Shown here one piece after another: positions 52,072 through 59,026 of a DNA stretch of 64,000 nucleotides (its first letter is position 1; each line of letters starts with the position of its first letter). A program made the translations under genes and the position numbers. The stretch covers positions 55,292-119,291 of the forward strand of contig CAYSJJ010000001.1 in the NCBI GenBank assembly GCA_964431365.1, given 5' to 3'. The notes under the pieces were generated by a model, which worked only from the letters and a program-made list of their open reading frames with translations, made no database searches and was not told the DNA's origin. The DNA comes from Geomobilibacter sp964431365 (GTDB lineage Bacteria; Desulfobacterota; Desulfuromonadia; Geobacterales; DSM-12255).

Positions 52072-53814
52072 CTATTCGTCGGGCTCCCGGCATTCGTCCA
52101 GGGTGCCGCCAAAAATTTCCAGTGCCGCGGAGACCAGGGGGTTCCGCAGCGCCGTCTCTTTCAGGGCGGTCGCCCGGGCGGTTTTTTCAAGGCTTTTTTT
52201 TTCAGCCAGGGAGATGGGGAGATGCCGGTCGTCAGCGGAGATCGGGACGATCTTCACGGCGGTCGGCCGCCGGAAGAAGGTGGCAGCCAGCTCCTGGAGC
52301 TGGTTGTGGTAATCCTGCTCCTTGAGCATGCTGAGCTCCAGCGACCCGCGTGGAAAGCCGATCTGCAGCGCCCCCTCCTCTAGTTGCAGGGGGTTCCCCT
52401 TCTCAAGCTTGGTGGCGAGAAGCGGCCTCGAGCGTTTGACAAAGGCGACAAAACCGGGCCAATCGCCGCCGGCCGGCGCAGGCTGGGTGGGCGGCGTTCC
52501 GGGCTGCGGGGGGGCAGATCCCGGCAGCGGCTCCGCAGGGCGCTGTGGCGGTTCAGATGTCTGGCGCTGAGACGGGGCTGCAGGCTGCTGCCGCTGGTAC
52601 GGGGGTGGCGACTGCCGCGGCGGTGCCGCAGCCGGCGCTACCGGCCGGGAAGAGGGGGCTGCGCCGCCGCTGAGACGGGACTCCAGGCGGTCGATGCGTG
52701 CCAGTATCTCCCGGGCCGGGACCAGCGGGACCAGGGTGGCCAGCTTGATCAGGGCCATCTCCATCACCAGTCGGGGGAGGGTGGAGTGGGCGCAGTCGGT
52801 CTCGGCCTTCATCAGGATGGCAAGCGAGCGCTGGATCCGGGCCGCGTCGGTCTGTCCGGAGATGTCCCGCAGGGTGGCAAGTTCGCTCTCCGCCAGGTCG
52901 AGGAGTTCTGCTCCCCCCTCCACCGCCTTCAGGATGAGCAGGCTCCGGAAGAGGCCGATCAGCTCCTGGCAGAATTGGCGGAAATTGTAGCCGAACTCGT
53001 CCACCTGGCTGACGACCTCCAGTGCCCGGCGGGTGTCACCGGCGAATACGGCGCGGGTCAGCTCCGCCAGCAGGCGCTGGTCCACCACTCCCAGGAGGGT
53101 GACCACGTCTTCGTCCCGCACCTCGCTCCCGCAGAAGGCCAGCACCTGGTCCAGCGTGGAGAGGGAGTCGCGCATGCTCCCGTCCCCCTTGCGGGCGACC
53201 ACGGTCAGCGCCTCGTCGGACATGCTGATCGACTCCTGGTCGACGATGTGGCGCAGTCGGCCGACAATGGTTGCCAGCGGTATCCGCTTGAAATCGAAAC
53301 GTTGGCAGCGGGAGAGGATGGTGATCGGTACCTTGTGGGGCTCGGTGGTGGCGAAGATGAACTTTATATGGGCAGGGGGCTCTTCAAGGGTCTTCAGCAG
53401 GGCGTTGAAGGCGCTGGTGGAGAGCATGTGGACTTCGTCGATGATGAAGATCTTGTACCGGGAGCGGGAAGGGAGGTACTTGACGTTCTCGCGGAGTTCG
53501 CGGATATCGTCGACGCCGGTGTTGGAGGCGCCGTCGATCTCGAAGACGTCCACCGAGTTGCCGGCCGTGATCTCGGTACAGGCGGGGCAGACGTTGCAGG
53601 GGCGCGGGGTCGGCCCCAGTTCGCAGTTCAGGGCCTTGGCGAAGATGCGGGCCGAACTGGTCTTCCCCACACCGCGGGCGCCGGTGAAGAGGAAGGCGTG
53701 GGCGACCCGCCCGGTCTCGATGGCGTTGCCGAGGGTCCGGGTGATATGCTCCTGCCCGACCAGGTCGTCAAAGGTCTGGGGGCGCCATTTTCTCGCAAGG
53801 ACCAGATAGGACAA
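52072..53814 (-). CDS. dnaX: DNA polymerase III gamma/tau subunit
   Basis: This 580-residue clamp-loader ATPase has the Walker A GARGVGKTS near residue 45-53, a zinc-binding Cys4 region (CELGPTPRPCNVCPAC), DEVHMLS (Walker B) and the sensor region. The C-terminal third is Pro/Ala/Gln-rich followed by a tau-like domain (GDWPGFVAFVKRSRPLLATKLEKG). No obvious slippage heptamer for the short gamma form was noticed. It is the first gene of a dnaX-ybaB unit and lies next to the SRP RNA gene, as in many proteobacteria. Confidence 0.95.
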   Translation of the reverse strand: MSYLVLARKWRPQTFDDLVGQEHITRTLGNAIETGRVAHAFLFTGARGVGKTSSARIFAKALNCELGPTPRPCNVCPACTEITAGNSVDVFEIDGASNTGVDDIRELRENVKYLPSRSRYKIFIIDEVHMLSTSAFNALLKTLEEPPAHIKFIFATTEPHKVPITILSRCQRFDFKRIPLATIVGRLRHIVDQESISMSDEALTVVARKGDGSMRDSLSTLDQVLAFCGSEVRDEDVVTLLGVVDQRLLAELTRAVFAGDTRRALEVVSQVDEFGYNFRQFCQELIGLFRSLLILKAVEGGAELLDLAESELATLRDISGQTDAARIQRSLAILMKAETDCAHSTLPRLVMEMALIKLATLVPLVPAREILARIDRLESRLSGGAAPSSRPVAPAAAPPRQSPPPYQRQQPAAPSQRQTSEPPQRPAEPLPGSAPPQPGTPPTQPAPAGGDWPGFVAFVKRSRPLLATKLEKGNPLQLEEGALQIGFPRGSLELSMLKEQDYHNQLQELAATFFRRPTAVKIVPISADDRHLPISLAEKKSLEKTARATALKETALRNPLVSAALEIFGGTLDECREPDE

Positions 53815-53892
53815 GGGGGTTCAACCTCGCAACAACAGGCTTGGGTTACCGTGGGGAGGAACTCAGGGGAAAGTGCTTGCGGGCACAATTGA

Positions 53893-53990
53893 TAGCTGGG
53901 CACCCCCGCGGCACACGGAGTCGATTACTGCCGCTGCTTCCTTCCGGATCTGACGGGGTTCATAACCTTCCGTTGCGCGGGACCCAGCTA
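53893..53990 (-). ncRNA. ffs: Bacterial signal recognition particle RNA (4.5S type)
   Basis: On the minus strand the tip is CCGGAAGGAAGCAGCGGCAG, the conserved SRP domain IV loop (GGAAGCAGC with the asymmetric internal loop). The flanks pair as GCTGGGTCCCGCG with CGCGGGGGTGCCCAGC. A further helix extends outwards from 53878 to 54005 (GCGGGCA pairing with TGCCCGC). The gene sits between dnaX and tRNA-Ser. Length is about 98 nt, suited to the 4.5S class. Confidence 0.92.
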
Positions 53991-54013
53991 TCAGCTCTGC
54001 CCGCAAACGACCA

Positions 54014-54034
54014 ACACCGCCCAACGGGCGGTGT
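54014..54034 (-). terminator. Hairpin between tRNA-Ser and SRP RNA
   Basis: ACACCGCCC-AAC-GGGCGGTGT, a 9-bp perfect stem just past the CCA end of tRNA-Ser(GCU). It lacks a T run, so it might be a weak terminator or a processing signal. Confidence 0.5.
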
Positions 54035-54046
54035 CTATGCAAAAAG

Positions 54047-54139
54047 TGGCGGAGAGAGAGGGATTCGAACCCTCGATACCGGTTTCCCAGTATACTCGCT
54101 TAGCAGGCGAGCGCCTTCGGCCTACTCGGCCATCTCTCC
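54047..54139 (-). tRNA. tRNA-Ser (anticodon GCU)
   Basis: On the minus strand: acceptor stem GGAGAGA/TCTCTCC, D-arm, anticodon stem CTCGC-CTGCTAA-GCGAG (anticodon GCT), a long variable arm (TACTGGGAAACCGGTA), the T-arm with GGGTTCGAATCCC, and an encoded CCA end. The long variable arm and anticodon identify class II tRNA-Ser that reads AGC/AGU. Confidence 0.95.
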
Positions 54140-54161
54140 TAATCGTTATCTGTAAAAATTT

Positions 54162-54247
54162 TGGCGGAGGAGGTAGGATTCGAACCCACGGAACTTTCGT
54201 TCAACGGTTTTCAAGACCGCCGCCTTCAACCACTCGGCCACTCCTCC
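54162..54247 (-). tRNA. tRNA-Ser (anticodon UGA)
   Basis: On the minus strand: acceptor GGAGGAG/CTCCTCC, anticodon stem-loop GCGGT-CTTGAAA-ACCGT (anticodon TGA), a variable arm (GAACGAAAGTTC), the T-arm with GGGTTCGAATCC, and encoded CCA. It reads UCA and other UCN codons. It lies 22 bp upstream of the other tRNA-Ser on the same strand, so they are probably one transcript. Confidence 0.95.
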
Positions 54248-54399
54248 GTGTGTTGCCAGCTACCTCTGCCGCGTCCCCACTGATCCGGCGTTTCAGGCTG
54301 CCATGGGGAAACGAATGCCATGTGTAGCATTTCCGCCCCGCATTTGCAATACCTAAAAATGGAATCCGGTTACGCTCCGCTGCGTTAGCAGGCAGTTAA

Positions 54400-54539
54400 G
54401 GTTGCTCAAAAACGGTCAGATCGTCACACCCACAGAAAGCCCCGCGGAGGCGTAGTACCCAACCACCGGGCATAAACAGCGCTACGCCGCACAAGGCGGC
54501 TTTCGAGGACGGCGGCGAGATGTTTGTTTTTCAGCAACC
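54400..54539 (-). repeat. Family B repeat, copy 6 (loop-extended)
   Basis: A 140-bp copy that begins 3 nt after the serS stop codon. It has the same loop extension as copy 3: GTACCCAACCACCGGGCATAAAC on the plus strand is close to the reverse complement of that in copy 3. The ends are GGTTGCTCAAAAAC and GTTTTTCAGCAACC. Confidence 0.9.
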
Positions 54540-54542
54540 TTA

Positions 54543-55811
54543 TTATCCGATCCGCTCCTGGCCCCCCATATAGGGACGGAGTACCGCGGGGATGGCGACC
54601 GAGCCGTCGGGCTGCTGGAAGTTCTCCAGAATCGCCACCAGGGTCCGGCCGACTGCCAGCCCGGAACCGTTCAGGGTGTGGACGAATTCGGGCTTGGCCG
54701 TGTCGTCCCGCTTGAAGCGGATCTTGGCCCGACGCGCCTGGAAATCCTCGAAGTTGCTGCAGGAGGAGATCTCCCGGTAGGTGTTCTGCCCCGGCAGCCA
54801 GACCTCGATGTCGAAGGTGCGGGCGGCGGAAAAGCCGATATCGCCGGTACAGAGCTCGACTACCCGGTAGGGGAGCTCCAGTTGCCGGAGGATCTCTTCG
54901 GCGTTCCCCAGTAGTTTCTCCAGCTCCTGGTAGGAGCTCTCGGGGGTGACGAACTTGACCAGTTCCACCTTGTTGAACTGGTGCTGGCGGATCAGTCCCC
55001 GCGTGTCCTTACCGTACGATCCGGCCTCCTTGCGGAAGCAGGGGGTGTAGGCGGTGTAGCAGAGGGGGAGGTCGCTCCCCCGGAGGATTTCGTCGCGGTG
55101 GATGTTGGTGACCGGGACCTCTGCCGTCGGGATGAGGTAGTAATCGGTCCCGTCCAGGTGGAAGAGGTCTTCCTCGAATTTGGGCAACTGGCCGGTGCCG
55201 GTCATGCTCTCGCGGTTCACGATGAACGGCGGCAGCATCTCCGTGTAGCCGTGCCGGGAGGTATGGAGGTCGAGCATGAAGTTGATGAGGGCGCGCTCCA
55301 GGCGAGCACCATTACCCTTGGAGAGGGTGAAGCGGGCGCCGGTGATCTTGGCACCCCGCTCGAAGTCCAGGATTCCCAGTGCCTCGCCAAGCTCCCAGTG
55401 GGGCTTTGGTTCAAAGTCGAACGTGCCCGGTGTGCCCCATTTGCGCAGTTCGACGTTCTGATCTTCCGAGGCGCCCGGCGGCGTATGGCGGGAGGGGAGG
55501 TTGGGGATCGTGTAGATGATCGCCTGTACCTCCTCTTCTATTTTGGAGAGCTCCTCGTCCAGCCCCTTGATCCGTTGTCCCACATCCCGCATCTCGGCGA
55601 TCCGGTCCTGGACCTGGCTCTTGTCCTTGACCTTGCTGATCTCCTCGGACACCTTGTTCCGCAGGGCCTTCAAGGTTTCGCTCTCCTGGAGGAGTTCGCG
55701 TCGCCGCTGGTCCAGGTCGCGGAACGGGCCGAGATCGATTGCTCCCCCGCGGGTTTTGAGCCGGGCCTCTACCTCTTCCAGATTCTCACGGATGTAACGT
55801 ATGTCGAGCAT
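54543..55811 (-). CDS. serS: Seryl-tRNA synthetase
   Basis: This 422-residue class II synthetase charges tRNA-Ser. It has the N-terminal coiled-coil arm (about 30-105, KALRNKVSEEISKVKDK), the catalytic motif 1-3 regions (HGYTEMLPPFIVN; CFRKEAGSYGKDTRGLIRQHQFNKVE; LAVGRTLVAILENFQQPDGS). It lies beside two tRNA-Ser genes on the same strand, with the serS gene upstream of them. Selenocysteine synthesis, implied by selB in this window, also begins with SerS charging tRNA-Sec. Confidence 0.96.
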   Translation of the reverse strand: MLDIRYIRENLEEVEARLKTRGGAIDLGPFRDLDQRRRELLQESETLKALRNKVSEEISKVKDKSQVQDRIAEMRDVGQRIKGLDEELSKIEEEVQAIIYTIPNLPSRHTPPGASEDQNVELRKWGTPGTFDFEPKPHWELGEALGILDFERGAKITGARFTLSKGNGARLERALINFMLDLHTSRHGYTEMLPPFIVNRESMTGTGQLPKFEEDLFHLDGTDYYLIPTAEVPVTNIHRDEILRGSDLPLCYTAYTPCFRKEAGSYGKDTRGLIRQHQFNKVELVKFVTPESSYQELEKLLGNAEEILRQLELPYRVVELCTGDIGFSAARTFDIEVWLPGQNTYREISSCSNFEDFQARRAKIRFKRDDTAKPEFVHTLNGSGLAVGRTLVAILENFQQPDGSVAIPAVLRPYMGGQERIG

Positions 55812-55887
55812 GGCAAAACCCTTTGCAAATTGATGGATAAGGCCCTATCTTGTAGCACTTGCCCAGTGCATAGTCAACACCTGAGGC

Positions 55888-56069
55888 GGTTGCTGAAAAA
55901 CGGCCATCTCGCCGCCGTCCTCGAAAGCCGCCTTGTGACTTCGGCCTGCCGCCTCACCCTTCGGGCGCCTTCGCGGTCCAATTTCACAGGTGAAATTGTG
56001 CGGCGTAGCGCTGCTACGCCTCCGCGGGGCTTTCTGCGGGTGCGGCGATCTGACCATTTTTGAGCAACC
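55888..56069 (+). repeat. Family B repeat, copy 7, with nested insertion
   Basis: A family B copy enlarged to 182 bp. Its two outer parts match the consensus, and a 63-bp insertion (55938-56000) separates them. It lies in the divergent region between serS and the CapA-like gene, not behind a stop codon. The 300-bp gap here is otherwise empty. Confidence 0.88.
55938..56000. mobile_element. 63-bp insertion in family B copy 7
   Basis: The segment includes the palindrome CAATTTCAC-AG-GTGAAATTG and a GC-rich part with TTCGGGCGCCTTCG. It is bordered by TTGTG on both sides (55933-55937 and 55996-56000), which is present once in the other copies, as expected for a 5-bp target duplication. It is too small to be autonomous. 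Confidence 0.6.
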
Positions 56070-56109
56070 TGAATTTTGTTAACACTCTTTTCGCCCTGAC
56101 GGAGGGTTC

Positions 56110-57147
56110 GTGCGAAACGCCATCATCTGCATTCTGCTTCTTTCGTCGTTTGCCGTGCCCGCCGCTGGTCAGGAGATCGTCATCAACGCGGTCGGTGACA
56201 TCATGCTGGCCGGCCGGGCCACCGCCCTCCTTGCCCGTACCGGGTACGATCTCCCCTTCGCCGCCACCGCACCGCTGTTGCGCCGGGGGGACGTCACCAT
56301 CGGCAACCTGGAGGCCCCGGCCGCCCGCACCGGCACGGAGTTCCGTGAGAAGAAGTTCCGCTTCCGGGCCGCCCCGGCCGTTGTTCCGGCCCTGCAACGG
56401 GCCGGGTTCACGACCCTCACCCTGGCCAATAACCATATCCTCGATTTTGGTCCCGAGGCGCTGCAGGAGACCATCTCCCTTCTGGAACGACAGGGGCTCG
56501 GCCACGCGGGAGCCGGTGACGACCTGGCAGCTGCCCGCACCGAAAGCATCCGGACGGTCAACGGCAAGCGGGTCGCTGTCCTGGCCTACTCCCTCACCCA
56601 GCCGACCGAGTTCTTCGCCGGCAGTGGCCGGCCGGGGACCGCGCCGGGCTGGGGACGCTATGTGGAAGAAGATATCACCCGGGCAAAAGGGCGGGCCGAC
56701 CATGTGGTGGTATCATTTCACTGGGGTGGAGAGCTGGAGACAAAGCCGAAACCGTACCAGGTAGCGGTCGCCCGGCGGGCAATCGATGCCGGCGCCGACG
56801 TGGTCATCGGCCACCATCCCCACGTACTCCAGGGGGTCGAGCGCTACGGCAGCGGCGTGATCTTCTACAGCCTGGGGAACTTCGCCTTTGCCAGCCGGAG
56901 TCGCCACGCGGACCGGAGCGTCATCGCCCGGGTCGTGCTGGATAACGGGGTAAAGGAGGTGGAGCTGATCCCCCTCAACGTCCTGAACCGGGAGGTGGGG
57001 TATCAGCCAAGGGTATTGACCGGGAAACGGGGGGACGAGGTGATCGCCCGGCTGAACCGGCTTTCCGAAGGGATGGGGACAACCATAACCGCCCGCGCCG
57101 GCCGCTATCTGGTGGGGGAGAGCGGCGAGCAGGTGGCCAGGCAGTGA
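56110..57147 (+). CDS. CapA-family protein (poly-gamma-glutamate synthesis type)
   Basis: This 345-residue protein is of the CapA metallophosphatase-like family. It has a signal peptide (about 1-20, ending AAG) and motifs NAVGDIMLAGR, NLEAP, LANNHILDFG, SFHWGGE and GHHPHVLQG, which match the metal-binding sites of the family. It is probably periplasmic. No capB/capC genes are nearby, so its link to polyglutamate is not established. It starts with GTG after a GGAGGG site. A family A repeat begins 3 nt after its stop. Confidence 0.87.
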   Translation: MRNAIICILLLSSFAVPAAGQEIVINAVGDIMLAGRATALLARTGYDLPFAATAPLLRRGDVTIGNLEAPAARTGTEFREKKFRFRAAPAVVPALQRAGFTTLTLANNHILDFGPEALQETISLLERQGLGHAGAGDDLAAARTESIRTVNGKRVAVLAYSLTQPTEFFAGSGRPGTAPGWGRYVEEDITRAKGRADHVVVSFHWGGELETKPKPYQVAVARRAIDAGADVVIGHHPHVLQGVERYGSGVIFYSLGNFAFASRSRHADRSVIARVVLDNGVKEVELIPLNVLNREVGYQPRVLTGKRGDEVIARLNRLSEGMGTTITARAGRYLVGESGEQVARQ

Positions 57148-57150
57148 GCG

Positions 57151-57340
57151 GGATGCGTGACAGTGGCCACCCCGCTCCGCTCCGCATGCCGCTCGCACCA
57201 CCGCTGTACGGCTCATTCGCTACCGGCCTGTAACTCACCCTGACGGGTTCAAACAAACAGGCCGGTTGACGCTCCATTTCGCCTACAGCGGTTGGCGCTC
57301 GGGCACAGTCGCTCCGTCGGTGCGGCCACTGTCACGGATT
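57151..57340. repeat. Dispersed inverted-repeat element, family A copy 3
   Basis: A 190-bp copy between the CapA-like gene and thpR. Ends GATGCGTGACAGTGGCC and GGCCACTGTCACGGATT are complementary except near the tip. Inner pairs ACCGGCCTG/CAGGCCGGT and CCGCTGTA/TACAGCGG are kept. It lies 3 nt after a stop codon. Confidence 0.88.
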
Positions 57341-57368
57341 AGTGTGATAACGCGAGAAGGAGGTGCCC

Positions 57369-57935
57369 ATGCACAGGCTCTTTGTGGCGATCGATCTGCC
57401 GGAGGAGGTGCGGCGGGAGCTGGCGAGGTTCAGGCGGGAAGAGATGCCCGGCGCCCGCTGGGTGCCGGTGGACCAACTCCACCTGACGCTTCGCTTCATC
57501 GGCGAGGTGGATGATACGACTCTTCTGGTCATTCGCCAGACCCTGGCCGAGGTCCGGGCTCCGGGGTTTCCGCTGGCAGTTCAGGTGGTGGGGCACTTCC
57601 CGCCCCGCAAGGCCCCCCACGTCCTCTGGGTCGGCGCGGCTGCCGGCGCGCCCCTGGTCGATCTGCAGGGCCAGGTGGAGAGGGGGGTGCAGACGGCCGG
57701 CCTCGCTGCCGAGGCGCGGCCGTTCTCTCCCCACATTACCATAGCCAGGCTCAGGGAGACGCCTCCACACCTGGTCGCCGAATTCGAAAAGCGGCACCAG
57801 GCTTTTGCCTGCCTGCCGTTCCAGGTTACGGCCTTTCATCTCTACGAGAGCACCCTCACCGCCAAGGGGGCGATCCACACCCTGCTACAGAGCTACCCGC
57901 TGTCGGCGGCAACGGACTCTACGGAAGGTCGATAG
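57369..57935 (+). CDS. thpR: RNA 2',3'-cyclic phosphodiesterase
   Basis: This 188-residue enzyme belongs to the 2H phosphoesterase family. It carries the two HxT motifs HLTL (H38-T40) and HITIAR (near 124). It opens 2',3'-cyclic phosphates in RNA (formerly called LigT). The start is the ATG preceded by AAGGAGGT; a GTG two codons earlier is possible. Its last 17 bases overlap the convergent DUF1847 gene. Confidence 0.92.
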   Translation: MHRLFVAIDLPEEVRRELARFRREEMPGARWVPVDQLHLTLRFIGEVDDTTLLVIRQTLAEVRAPGFPLAVQVVGHFPPRKAPHVLWVGAAAGAPLVDLQGQVERGVQTAGLAAEARPFSPHITIARLRETPPHLVAEFEKRHQAFACLPFQVTAFHLYESTLTAKGAIHTLLQSYPLSAATDSTEGR

Positions 57936-58647
57936 GCACCTTCTGCAGCCGCTTGTAGTAGAAGTTCTGTCCGTACAGCGCCACCACCGGGTTGTGGCCG
58001 GTGACCCGGTCCTTGCAGACCAGGGTAGTGACCGGCGCCTTGGAGTGCTCGGTGAAAAGCATGTCGTGGCCCACGCAGAGGCCGACGATGATGTTCATGT
58101 CGGTATTGGCCCGGTTGCAGAGCTCTGCCTGGGCGATCGGGTTGCAGGCCGGCTCGAAGGTGCCCGGACGGACCTTGTCCTCCTCGCAGAGCCCCAGCCG
58201 CAGTTTGTCGATGCTCCCCGCCTTGCAGCAGACCGAAAGCGGCTCCAGCCCCTGGGCCTTGAGGATGGCCGTGAGCTGGTCGGTTTCGGCCAGAAGGCCG
58301 ATGCAGGTGGCAATGCCGATCCTTTTCCACCCCATCAGCTTCGCCAGGGCGATGGTGTCCTCAACCCGGGTCCAGCGGGCCGTTACCGCACCGCTTCCCG
58401 GAGATTTCTCGTAACAGAGCCCTTCCACCCTGGCAGCTGCCAGGGCGAGTCTGGCGTCTTCGCTGTCGCCCAGGTAGGTTTCCAGTGAGGCCGCGATGAT
58501 CTCGCCGCCGTTGTCGGTGGGGCAGTTGCCGGGGCGGGGCGGGGCCGTGGCCGGGTCGCCGCTCCAGCAGTTGGTGGTGCCGTTCTTTTGCCATACCGCG
58601 CTGCACTTGTTACAGGAGAGCGGGGTCTCTTCGCCGGATCTGTCCAT
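57919..58647 (-). CDS. DUF1847 metal-binding protein
   Basis: This protein of about 242 residues is a DUF1847 family member, cysteine-rich and probably metal-binding. Near the N-terminus is CNKCSAVW, then NCWSGDPATAPPRPGNCPTD; later come GIATCIGLLAE, VCCKAGSIDK, and ACNPIAQAELCNRANTD. The function is unknown. The ATG with GGAGGATACC is favoured over upstream starts. It is convergent with thpR and overlaps it by 17 bp. Confidence 0.87.
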   Translation of the reverse strand: MDRSGEETPLSCNKCSAVWQKNGTTNCWSGDPATAPPRPGNCPTDNGGEIIAASLETYLGDSEDARLALAAARVEGLCYEKSPGSGAVTARWTRVEDTIALAKLMGWKRIGIATCIGLLAETDQLTAILKAQGLEPLSVCCKAGSIDKLRLGLCEEDKVRPGTFEPACNPIAQAELCNRANTDMNIIVGLCVGHDMLFTEHSKAPVTTLVCKDRVTGHNPVVALYGQNFYYKRLQKVPIDLP

Positions 58648-58708
58648 GGTATCCTCCATTGGTTTCTGTTCTCTCTTCACCATAACAATATCAACATGGT
58701 ACCAGCTT

Positions 58709-59026
58709 TTACGCCGAATACAGTGCCGTGCTCGACTCCTTGAGCAGGATATAGGGGGAGACGATCAGCATCTGGAAGCGCCTGGACGGTGCCGCGTTCC
58801 AGGCATCCAGCTGCGCCGGCGTCGGTTTCCCCAGTTTGCCGCTCTGTATCCACTGCGTCACCATCGGCGCGTTGTCCTCGGCGATCCTGTACCCTGCTTC
58901 CGCGAGGTCCAGGCCGGGGGCGACGACAATCAGGGTCCCGCGCTCCAGGTGGGGTCTGAGCCATTGCCACTCCGCCTCGTCGATGGTCAGGGCCAGTTCT
59001 TCCTTGCTCTTTTCCGGTTTGGTCAT
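58709..59026 (-). CDS. DUF2288 protein
   Basis: This 105-residue protein fits the DUF2288 family: WQWLRPHLERGTLIVVAPGLDLAEAGYRIAEDN, then WIQSGKLGKP and a C-terminal LIVSPYILLKES. No function is known. Its ATG overlaps the selB stop codon (ATGA), so it is co-translated with SelB. Whether it takes part in selenocysteine use is open. Confidence 0.8.
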   Translation of the reverse strand: MTKPEKSKEELALTIDEAEWQWLRPHLERGTLIVVAPGLDLAEAGYRIAEDNAPMVTQWIQSGKLGKPTPAQLDAWNAAPSRRFQMLIVSPYILLKESSTALYSA

